Part shown: one piece after another, positions 1 through 6,047 of the stretch
How the letters are laid out: each line of letters opens with the position of its first letter
Numbering within the stretch: position 1 is the first letter of the stretch
Assembly: GCA_947465275.1 (NCBI GenBank)
Contig: CANIAI010000137.1
Location: forward strand, 1 to 6,587
DNA length: 6,587 nt
Direction: 5' to 3'
DNA from: Acidobacteriota bacterium
Lineage (GTDB): Bacteria > Acidobacteriota > Vicinamibacteria > Vicinamibacterales > UBA2999
Notes under the pieces: model-generated
Databases searched by the model: none
Seen by the model: only the letters and a program-made list of their open reading frames with translations
What the model was told of the DNA's origin: nothing
Made by a program: the position numbers and the translations under genes

Positions 1-115
1 CCACCATCCGGTTGACGGCGTTGCTGCCGCCCCCGCCCACGCCGACCACCTTGATTCTGGCGCCCCGGCGCGCCGCCGGGTCGATTGTCAGGCGCAGGTC
101 CTCTGCTCCGCTCAT
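1..115 (-). CDS. ftsZ: Cell division protein FtsZ, N-terminal fragment (runs off the left edge)
   Basis: FtsZ is the tubulin-like GTPase that polymerises into the cytoplasmic ring at the division site. Only the first 38 codons are in the window. After a short variable N-terminal tail (MSGAEDLRLTIDPAARRGA) comes the first strand and the glycine-rich nucleotide loop of the FtsZ/tubulin fold, IKVVGVGGGGSNAVNRM at residues 21-37. This stretch is close to invariant in FtsZ and makes the assignment safe despite the short fragment. The ATG at 115-113 is chosen because a strong AAGGAGG lies five bases upstream and the tail length is normal. It is the last visible gene of the run and follows ftsA after 38 bp, the usual ftsA-ftsZ order. 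Nothing can be said about the catalytic T7 loop or the C-terminal FtsA-binding peptide, which lie outside. Confidence 0.96.
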   Translation of the reverse strand, partial: MSGAEDLRLTIDPAARRGARIKVVGVGGGGSNAVNRMV

Positions 116-120
116 CAGTG

Positions 121-127
121 CCTCCTT
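121..127 (-). promoter_or_regulatory. Strong ribosome binding site of ftsZ
   Basis: Read on the minus strand this is AAGGAGG, a near-perfect Shine-Dalgarno, with a five-base spacer (CACTG) before the ftsZ ATG. It is the strongest ribosome site seen in the window and sits in the 38-bp ftsA-ftsZ gap. The other genes rely on weaker sites or on overlap with the gene before. This fits the known need for far more FtsZ than FtsA, though that link is inference. Confidence 0.85.
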
Positions 128-153
128 GTCCCCACTCGAATCCGTTCGCACGT

Positions 154-1380
154 TCAGATACCCAGGAAATCCTTGAAGAGGGCGGGCAGCTTCAGCCACT
201 GCCAGGCGCCGCCCTTCTGCTCGGCCGGCGGCCGGTTGCGGTGCGCGTAGAGCACCACGCCGACAGCGGTCGCGAAGGTCGGCGTGCCGACGTGATCGGC
301 CAGCCCCCCCACCCCGATCGGCGAGCCGCGCCGGATCGGCAGGTCGAAAATCTGTTCCGCGATCTCGGGCATGCCTTCCAGGATGGCGCCGCCACCGGTG
401 AGGACGATGCCCGAGTTCAGCGCCTTCTCGTAGCCCGCGCGCGTGATCTCATCCCACACCATGTGGAAGATCTCTTCCGCCCGCGGCTGCAGGATCTCGG
501 AGACGATGCGCCGCGCCATCAGCCGCGGCCGGCGGCCGCCGACGCTGGCGACCTCAATCGTCTCATCCTCGCCCACCATCGACGAGAGCGCGCAGCCGTG
601 CTTGCGCTTCAGCTTTTCCGCGTCCGGGATCGGCGTCCGCAGCCCGACCGCGATGTCGTTGGTGAAGTGGTCGCCGCCGAGCGCCACCACGCCGGTGTGC
701 CAGAGGCTGCCGCGCTCGAAGATCGCGATGTCGACCGTGCCGCCGCCGATGTCGACCAGGGCCACGCCGAGGTCCTTCTCGTCGCCCGTCAGCACCGCCT
801 CGGCCGCCGCGAGCTGTTCGATCACGGTGCCGACCACGTTCACGCCCGCGCGGTTCACGCACGCGATGATGTTCTGCGTCGCCGACGCCGACCCGGTGAC
901 GACGTGCACGTTCACCTCGAGCCGCGCCCCGGTCATCCCCACCGGATCACCGATGCCGTCCTGCTCGTCGATGACGAACTCCTGCGGCAGGGCGTGCAGC
1001 GTCTCGCGTCCGGTCGGCAGTGCCACCGAGCCGGCCGCCTCGATGGCGCGCTTGACGTCGTCGCGCGTGATCTCCCGGTTCTTGCCCGCGACCGCGACCA
1101 CGCCCCGGCTGTTGAACCCCTTGATGTGCGGACCCGACAGCCCGAGGTGCACCGTGTCGATCTCGATGCCGGCCATCAGCTCGGCTTCCTCGACGGCCTT
1201 CTTGATCGACTCGACCGCGGCCTCGAGGTTGACGACGACTCCACGCTTGATGCCGCGCGACTCGGCGACGCCGATGCCGACGATGTCGAGCGAGCCGTCG
1301 TCCATTCCCTCGCCGACGACCACGCAGACGTTCGACGTGCCGACGTCGAGCCCGACGATGTACCGTTCCCTGCGCGCCAC
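154..1380 (-). CDS. ftsA: Cell division protein FtsA (actin-like FtsZ membrane anchor)
   Basis: FtsA is an actin-fold ATP-binding protein that binds the FtsZ C-terminal tail, tethers the ring to the inner face of the membrane and recruits later divisome proteins. The 408 residues show the expected order. Phosphate loop 1 is at residues 9-18 (VGLDVGTSNV). The SHS2-type 1C insertion, which replaces an actin subdomain, spans roughly 84-165. Phosphate loop 2 is at 208-217 (LVDIGGGTVD), and the adenosine motif is at 324-334 (GIVLTGGGAIL). After a short linker, the C-terminal amphipathic helix WQWLKLPALFKDFLGI (393-408) is a typical membrane-targeting sequence. Length is within the family's usual range of about 400-420. 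The start is GTG, whose first G is also the last base of the ftsQ TAG stop. AAGGG six bases upstream serves as ribosome site, and translational coupling to ftsQ is likely. No key motif is missing. Confidence 0.97.
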   Translation of the reverse strand: MARRERYIVGLDVGTSNVCVVVGEGMDDGSLDIVGIGVAESRGIKRGVVVNLEAAVESIKKAVEEAELMAGIEIDTVHLGLSGPHIKGFNSRGVVAVAGKNREITRDDVKRAIEAAGSVALPTGRETLHALPQEFVIDEQDGIGDPVGMTGARLEVNVHVVTGSASATQNIIACVNRAGVNVVGTVIEQLAAAEAVLTGDEKDLGVALVDIGGGTVDIAIFERGSLWHTGVVALGGDHFTNDIAVGLRTPIPDAEKLKRKHGCALSSMVGEDETIEVASVGGRRPRLMARRIVSEILQPRAEEIFHMVWDEITRAGYEKALNSGIVLTGGGAILEGMPEIAEQIFDLPIRRGSPIGVGGLADHVGTPTFATAVGVVLYAHRNRPPAEQKGGAWQWLKLPALFKDFLGI

Positions 1381-2231
1381 TACTCGCCCTTCCCTTTCAC
1401 CCGTCTCGCCGCGTGGCCAGCCTGGCCGCTCGCGAAGATCCGGTCGTCGAACCGCAGGTCAACCACGTCGAGGCCGGGCACCCGCTCCGCCAGCGTGCCG
1501 GACAGTTCGAGATACGACTGCAGCCGCTCGGCGAACCGCTCGTTGCCGAGCCGCACCCGCGACGTGTCCTTCTTCAGGATGACCACCACGTCCTCCGGAT
1601 CGGAGACGTCGACCTGTGACACCCGGCGCGCCAGCTCGGGCTTGTCCTGCAGCGCCGTCATGAGCCGGATCGCCAGCGCCGCCCGCGTCTCGCTGACCGA
1701 GAACGTGTCGGGCCCCTGCGCCGGCCCGCTCGACAGCCCGTCGACGATCGGCAGGTCGAGGTCGGCATACGTCGGACCGAACTCGTCGATCACGCCGCGC
1801 CCGTCGACCAGGTAGAGCTCGTCGCCGATGCGCCCGATGGCGAGCGGCTGCCGCTCACGGATGGCCACCACCACGGTGCCCGGCAGCTCACGCCGCAGTG
1901 CCGCGTCGGCCACCCAGACCGCGCGCAGCAGCTCGGCGCGCCACTGGTCCAGGTCGACGGCCAGCATGCTCTGGCCGCGCATGCCGTCGACGGCGGTCAG
2001 CACGCTGCCGTGCGACATGCGGCTCGTCCCCTCGACGCGCACCTGCGTGACCCGCAGCGCATCACTCGCGAGCGCATAGGTGGCGGCCTGCCAGGCGCCG
2101 ACGACGATCAGCGCGACCGTCGCGACCAGGACCCCCGCGCGCACCCATCCGACGCGCTGCAGCAGACCCTTGCGCTTCGGGGTGACGTGCGCGCGGCGAA
2201 AGCGCTTGTCCGCTGGTGCGGAAACCGGCAT
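1380..2231 (-). CDS. ftsQ: Cell division protein FtsQ (bitopic POTRA protein)
   Basis: FtsQ is a single-pass inner-membrane protein that, with FtsB and FtsL, links the cytoplasmic ring to the periplasmic septal synthase. The 283 residues have a basic cytoplasmic tail (1-29, rich in K and R) and one hydrophobic segment (about 31-52, RAGVLVATVALIVVGAW). A POTRA domain follows at about 59-128, with VTQVRVEGTSRMS at its start and LPGTVVVAIRERQPLA at its end. The beta domain comes next, with LVDGRGVI at 141-148 and the family's late signature VDLRFDDRI at 257-265. The tail after that is short. The frame is open much further upstream (to about 2891), but only as a GC-rich shadow of murC. The ATG at 2231-2229 is preferred because it gives a normal FtsQ, shares one base with the murC stop (TGATG) and has AGGTG five bases upstream. 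murB and ddl, which sit between murC and ftsQ in many bacteria, are absent here. Confidence 0.94.
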   Translation of the reverse strand: MPVSAPADKRFRRAHVTPKRKGLLQRVGWVRAGVLVATVALIVVGAWQAATYALASDALRVTQVRVEGTSRMSHGSVLTAVDGMRGQSMLAVDLDQWRAELLRAVWVADAALRRELPGTVVVAIRERQPLAIGRIGDELYLVDGRGVIDEFGPTYADLDLPIVDGLSSGPAQGPDTFSVSETRAALAIRLMTALQDKPELARRVSQVDVSDPEDVVVILKKDTSRVRLGNERFAERLQSYLELSGTLAERVPGLDVVDLRFDDRIFASGQAGHAARRVKGKGE

Positions 2232-3664
2232 CAGTGCACCTGTCCTTTGAGCGCCTGTGCGCCCCCGCCCGGGTGCGCCTGCCCCAGCGCCTCGATGAGG
2301 CGGGCCGGCACCGTGCCGATCGAGCCCGCGCCCAGCGTGATCACCGCGTCGCCCGGCCGCACCGCGCCGAGCAGCGCCGGTACGACCCGGTCGATCCCGC
2401 CGATGACGTGTACCGGTCGGCCCGAGCCCTGGCGAATCGAGGCGGCGAGCGCCTCGGTGGTGATGCCCGGGATCGGGTCCTCGCTGGCGGCGTAGATGTC
2501 GGTCAGGAGCACCTCGTCGGCGTCGCGGAACGCCGGGCCGAATTCGGTCATGAGCTGGCGCGTGCGCGAGTAGCGATGCGGCTGGAACGCGACCACGAGC
2601 CGGCGTCCGAGCGTCGCCCGCGCGGCCGCGAGCACCGCGGCGATCTCGGTCGGGTGGTGTCCGTAGTCGTCGACCACGAGCACGCCGCCCGCCTCGCCAT
2701 AGTGCTGGAAGCGCCGCTCGGCCCCGTGGAACGCCTGCAGCGCCGCCGCGATGGCCGCGAAGTCGACGCCGAGCTCGTCGGCGACGGCCACGGCCGCCAG
2801 GGCGTTCTGCAGGTTGTGACGACCGGGGACACGCAGCTCGATCGTGCCGAGCGCCTCGAGCCGGCCATGCACCCGGCGGTGGACGCGACACCGGGCGCCG
2901 AAGGAGCCGAGTTCGACATCGGACCCGTGGAACATCGACTCGGGGTGCTCCAGCCCGTAGGTCACGACCCGCCGCTTCAGCGACGGGAGCACCTCGCCCA
3001 GGTGCGGGTCGTCCGCGCAGGCGATGACGGCGCCGTAGAACGGGACATGGTTCGCGAAGGTCCCGAACGCCTGCTGCAGCTCGGCGAAGTCGCGGTAGTT
3101 CTCCATGTGTTCATGGTCGAGATTGGTGATGACCGCGATCGACGGCCAGAGCATCAGGAACGAACGGTCGCTCTCGTCCGCCTCGGCCACCATGTACTTG
3201 CCGCGACCCAGCCGCGCGTTGCTGCCGAACGCGCTCAGGCGGCCCCCGATGACCGCCGTCGGGTCGAGCCCGGCCTGTTCGAGGACGAAGGCAATCATCG
3301 ACGTGGTGGTCGTCTTGCCGTGCGCGCCGGCGACCGCGATCGAGAAGCGCAGCCGCATCAGCTCCGCGAGCATCTCGGCGCGCGGGATGACCGGGATGCC
3401 GCGCCGGGTCGCCTCGACCACTTCCGGGTTCGTCGGGCGGACCGCCGACGACACCACCACCACGTCGGCGTCGCCGATGTGCGCGGCGGCGTGTCCCTCG
3501 TGCACCGTCACCCCGAACGCCGACGCGAGGCGCGCCGTCACGTCGGACCGTCGCGCGTCCGACCCGGACACGCTGTACCCGAGGTTCGCCAGCAGTTCGG
3601 CGATCCCGCTCATGCCGATGCCGCCAATCCCCACGAAGTGGATGCCACGGGTCCTACCCAGCAA
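2231..3664 (-). CDS. murC: UDP-N-acetylmuramate--L-alanine ligase MurC
   Basis: MurC is the cytoplasmic ligase that uses ATP to add L-alanine to UDP-MurNAc, the first step of the peptidoglycan stem peptide. Counting from the TTG at 3664 there are 477 residues. The N-terminal UDP-binding Rossmann motif is VGIGGIGMSG (11-20). The ATP P-loop is AGAHGKTTTTSM (112-123), followed by EADESD (161-166) and NLDHEHMENY (181-190). GRHNLQNALAA (281-291) holds the H-N-x-x-N signature, HGAERRFQ (313-320) the conserved arginine, and DDYGHHPTE (332-340) starts the ligase C-terminal domain. FQPHRYSRT (360-368) and GAGSIG (446-451) close it. All are canonical for MurC and separate it from MurD, MurE and MurF. 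The start is uncertain. An ATG at 3700 adds 12 residues (MPRGPSWTGCWR) but overlaps murG by 47 bases and has no clear ribosome site. TTG at 3664, with AGGGTG seven bases upstream, gives MLGRTRGIHF, the usual MurC beginning, and an 11-base overlap with murG. The stop shares one base with the ftsQ ATG. Confidence 0.95.
   Translation of the reverse strand: MLGRTRGIHFVGIGGIGMSGIAELLANLGYSVSGSDARRSDVTARLASAFGVTVHEGHAAAHIGDADVVVVSSAVRPTNPEVVEATRRGIPVIPRAEMLAELMRLRFSIAVAGAHGKTTTTSMIAFVLEQAGLDPTAVIGGRLSAFGSNARLGRGKYMVAEADESDRSFLMLWPSIAVITNLDHEHMENYRDFAELQQAFGTFANHVPFYGAVIACADDPHLGEVLPSLKRRVVTYGLEHPESMFHGSDVELGSFGARCRVHRRVHGRLEALGTIELRVPGRHNLQNALAAVAVADELGVDFAAIAAALQAFHGAERRFQHYGEAGGVLVVDDYGHHPTEIAAVLAAARATLGRRLVVAFQPHRYSRTRQLMTEFGPAFRDADEVLLTDIYAASEDPIPGITTEALAASIRQGSGRPVHVIGGIDRVVPALLGAVRPGDAVITLGAGSIGTVPARLIEALGQAHPGGGAQALKGQVH
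2237..2241 (-). promoter_or_regulatory. Ribosome binding site that supports the ftsQ start
   Basis: AGGTG on the minus strand lies five bases before the ATG at 2231, inside the last codons of murC. Together with the one-base stop/start overlap it fixes the ftsQ start in a frame that otherwise stays open for another 660 bases upstream. Confidence 0.55.
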
Positions 3665-4751
3665 GCGCCAGCACCCTGTCCACGATGGCCCGCGCGGCAT
3701 CCGGCCGTGCGAGCGTGCGCGCGGCCGCCCCGATGCGACCCCGCCGTTCTCCGTCCCGGGCGAGCGCGATCACCTCAGCCGCCAGACGGTCACCGGTCAG
3801 CTCGCGCTGCGGAATCATCACCGCCGCGCCCCGCGCCACCATCGCCTCGGCGTTCTTGCGCTGGTGGTCGTCGGTCGCGGTCGGCAGCGGCACGAGCACC
3901 GCCGCGCGCCCTGACGCGCTCAGCTCCGCGAGCGTCGTCGCGCCGGCGCGGCAGACGACCACGTCGGCGTGGCGCATCTCGTGATGCATCTCGTAGAGGA
4001 ACGGCTCGACCCTCGCCTGCAGCCCCGCGCGGGCGTAGCCGTCACGCACGAGCGCCAGGTCGCGCTCGCCGGTCTGATGCGTCAGCGCAATCGGCGGCTG
4101 AGCGGCCGACAACACCGGGGCGGCGTCGACCATCGCCTGGTTGATCGCGTGCGCGCCCTGGGATCCGCCGAACACCAGCACGCGCGCCCGGCGCGCACCA
4201 GCGGCAGCGGAGGTCGCGCCGGCGTCTTCCGCCTCGGCCGCGAGGAACTCAGGCCGCACCGGGTTCCCCGCGAGGAACGCCCGGCCGCCGAAGAGCGCCG
4301 CGCTCTCCTCGTAGGTGATCGCCGCCTCGCTCACGACGCGCGCCAGCAGCCGATTGGTCAGCCCCGGCGATGCGTTCTGTTCCATCAGCAGCGTCGGGAT
4401 GCCGCGCAGCGCGGCGAGCAGCACCACCGGTCCCGAGCTGTATCCGCCCACGCCGATCACCACCGACGGGTGCAGCGTCACGATCGCGCGCCACGCGTCC
4501 CAGGCGCTCAGCGGCAGCAGCCCGATGCCGCGCGCGAGCGCCGAGACCGACTTGCCCTTGAGACCGGCGCTCCGGATCACGCGCAACGCGAGCCGCTCGC
4601 GCGGAATCACCCGCGCCTCGATCCCGGCGGCGGTGCCCACGAAGGTCACCCGCGCGTCGGGACGACGGGCGAGCAGCTCCCTGGCGACGGCAATCCCCGG
4701 ATAGAGATGCCCGCCCGTGCCGCCGCCTGCGATGATCACCGAGAGCGCCAC
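3654..4751 (-). CDS. murG: UDP-GlcNAc:lipid I GlcNAc transferase MurG
   Basis: MurG is the peripheral membrane GT-B glycosyltransferase that moves GlcNAc from UDP-GlcNAc onto lipid I to form lipid II on the cytoplasmic face. Its 365 residues are a normal length. Glycine-rich loop 1 is at 9-19 (GGGTGGHLYPG) and loop 2 is GVGGYSSGP (100-108), both facing the lipid acceptor. EQNASPGLTN (124-133) follows. In the C-terminal nucleotide-sugar domain are GGSQGA (195-200), HQTGE (225-229), RAGATTLAEL (268-277, with the glutamate that contacts the UDP ribose) and TDDHQRKNA (293-301, the Q-x-x-NA sugar-binding part). The start is GTG at 4751-4749. The codon just before it is the ftsW TGA in the same frame, so no earlier start is possible. 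A second in-frame GTG lies four codons in, but it would trim the first strand. The ribosome site is weak (GGGG nine bases upstream), so coupling to ftsW termination is likely. The 3' end overlaps the start of murC. Confidence 0.97.
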   Translation of the reverse strand: MALSVIIAGGGTGGHLYPGIAVARELLARRPDARVTFVGTAAGIEARVIPRERLALRVIRSAGLKGKSVSALARGIGLLPLSAWDAWRAIVTLHPSVVIGVGGYSSGPVVLLAALRGIPTLLMEQNASPGLTNRLLARVVSEAAITYEESAALFGGRAFLAGNPVRPEFLAAEAEDAGATSAAAGARRARVLVFGGSQGAHAINQAMVDAAPVLSAAQPPIALTHQTGERDLALVRDGYARAGLQARVEPFLYEMHHEMRHADVVVCRAGATTLAELSASGRAAVLVPLPTATDDHQRKNAEAMVARGAAVMIPQRELTGDRLAAEVIALARDGERRGRIGAAARTLARPDAARAIVDRVLALAG

Positions 4752-5855
4752 TCAGGACATCCCCGGGGCCTCGTGCTGCGAGACGTTCAGCAGCACGCCC
4801 ATGCCGAGCAGGTTGATGAGCAGGGACGATCCGCCGGCGCTCACGAGCGGCAGCGGAATCCCCTTGGTGGGCACGAGGCCGAGCACGACGCTCATGTTGA
4901 TGAGTGCCTGCACGCCGATCATCGCGGTGATGCCGAGTGCGAGGAAGCTGCCGAACTGGTCCTCGGCGCGGAGGGCGACCCGGAGCCCGCGCCACGCGAT
5001 CACCGCGAAGCAGAGGAGCACCCCGGTCGCCCCGATCAGGCCGAGTTCCTCACCGATGACCGCGAAGATGAAGTCGGTGTGCGGCTCGGGCAGGTAGAAC
5101 AGCTTCTGCACGCCGGCCATCAGCCCACGACCGAACTCCCCGCCCGCGCCGACGGCGATCAGCGACTGGTTGAGCTGGAAGCCTGTTCCCTGCGGGTCGA
5201 GCTCCGGATAGAGGAAGGCAATGATGCGCGCCCAGCGGTAGGGAGCCATCCAGACGAGCGCGCCAATGGCCGGCAGCAGAACCGCCACGCCAGCCACGAG
5301 CAGCCGATACGGAAGCCCCGCGGCGAAGAGCATGATGCCCACGATCGCGAGGATCGCCATCGAGGTGCCGAAGTCGGGCTGCAGCATGATGAGCCCGATC
5401 AGCGCCGATGCAACCACGGTCACCGGCAGCACGGCGTAGGTGAACTCGTTGATCCGGTGCATGCGCCGCTCGAGCATCAGCGCGCTGAACAGGATGCAGG
5501 CGAGCTTGGCCAGCTCGGACGGCTGGATCCCGAGGCCACCGATGCCGAACCAGCGCCGCGTGCCGTTGATGGGCGACGCGAACAGCACGGCCAGCAGCAT
5601 CACGGCCACCAGGCCGAGCAGGCCCCAGATGACCATCTCGTTGCGGTAGCTCCGGTAGTCGACCTTCATCGCGCCCCAGAGCACGATGCAGCCGATGACC
5701 GTCCACATCGCCTGCTTCGTCAGGAACAGGTACGGCTGGTTGTAGCGCTGGAACGCCACGACGGCCGAGGCGCTGTACACCATCACGAGGCTGATGCAGA
5801 GCAGCAGCACCGTCGCCGAGAAGAGCACGCGATCGGACTTGAGCTTACGCGCCAT
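4752..5855 (-). CDS. ftsW: Septal peptidoglycan glycosyltransferase FtsW (SEDS family)
   Basis: FtsW is the SEDS-family integral membrane polymerase that links lipid II into glycan strands at the septum, working with its class B PBP partner FtsI. The 367 residues are almost entirely hydrophobic segments separated by short loops, compatible with the ten helices of the family. Signatures in order are INGTRRWFGIGG (96-107), QPSELAKL (111-118), QPDFGTS (159-165), the loop 4 motif PEPHTDFIFAVIGEELG (256-272) and PTKGIPLPLVSAGGSS (329-344). Asp261 is the position of the catalytic aspartate of SEDS enzymes. The short basic N-terminus (MARKLKSDR) and short C-terminal tail are normal. It could in principle be the elongation paralogue RodA, but its place in the dcw cluster between murD and murG argues for FtsW. 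The ATG at 5855 has GGAGA six bases upstream. It is preceded by a 192-bp gap, the only real break in this run, so it may have its own control region. Confidence 0.95.
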   Translation of the reverse strand: MARKLKSDRVLFSATVLLLCISLVMVYSASAVVAFQRYNQPYLFLTKQAMWTVIGCIVLWGAMKVDYRSYRNEMVIWGLLGLVAVMLLAVLFASPINGTRRWFGIGGLGIQPSELAKLACILFSALMLERRMHRINEFTYAVLPVTVVASALIGLIMLQPDFGTSMAILAIVGIMLFAAGLPYRLLVAGVAVLLPAIGALVWMAPYRWARIIAFLYPELDPQGTGFQLNQSLIAVGAGGEFGRGLMAGVQKLFYLPEPHTDFIFAVIGEELGLIGATGVLLCFAVIAWRGLRVALRAEDQFGSFLALGITAMIGVQALINMSVVLGLVPTKGIPLPLVSAGGSSLLINLLGMGVLLNVSQHEAPGMS

Positions 5856-5861
5856 GGAAGT

Positions 5862-5866
5862 TCTCC
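5862..5866 (-). promoter_or_regulatory. Ribosome binding site of ftsW
   Basis: GGAGA on the minus strand, six bases before the ftsW ATG. It is a clear site, as expected for a gene that follows a 192-bp gap and cannot rely on coupling to murD. Confidence 0.65.
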
Positions 5867-5916
5867 GCGGACATGCGTTCCCGTTCTGCCGGCGGACGCG
5901 CGGACACGCGCGAACG

Positions 5917-6019
5917 GTCAGCCGTCGTCAGCCGCCCCGTGGAATGGGACACCCACCTCGCAGGCCGGGGTAGCCCGCGTTCCCAGCGGAAGGCCCCCAC
6001 TCGCGCCAGGGCGGCTGAC
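5917..6019 (-). repeat. Inverted repeat and tandem 8-mer in the murD-ftsW gap (possible structured leader or dispersed repeat)
   Basis: The 192-bp gap between murD and ftsW (5856-6047) appears noncoding and rich in possible secondary structure. GTCAGCCGCCC (plus strand 5927-5937) is the exact reverse complement of GGGCGGCTGAC (6009-6019), giving an 11-bp GC-rich stem around a 71-base loop. GTCAGCCG also occurs at 5917-5924, exactly ten bases from the copy at 5927-5934, so the right arm has two possible partners. Inside the loop are smaller hairpins, for example TGGG-ACA-CCCA (5945-5955) and, on the minus strand, TTCC-GCTG-GGAA. No T-run follows any stem, so it does not look like an intrinsic terminator. 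It could be an untranslated leader of ftsW, a dispersed palindromic repeat, or chance structure in GC-rich DNA. I do not recognise a known riboswitch. No convincing -35/-10 pair was seen in the gap. Confidence 0.45.
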
Positions 6020-6047
6020 AACAGCTCACCGTTCACGTACGTTCCCG

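Noticed and set aside
2232..2891. A 220-codon upstream extension of the ftsQ frame
   Set aside because: It lies wholly inside murC in another frame, is Arg/Gly/Ala-rich, and would bury the FtsQ transmembrane segment behind an unrelated leader. The ATG at 2231 has proper spacing and overlap.
85..4144. Very long open frames on the plus strand (85-1815 and 2216-4144, 576 and 642 codons) antisense to ftsA, ftsQ, murC and murG
   Set aside because: The genes below them are unmistakable, and GC-biased third positions on the minus strand remove stop codons from the antisense frames. The translations are low-complexity and rich in Arg, Ala, Asp and His, and I see no recognisable domain.
6009..6047. 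An intrinsic terminator after murD
   Set aside because: A GC-rich stem exists, but its partner arm is some 70 bases away and no run of T follows on the minus strand.
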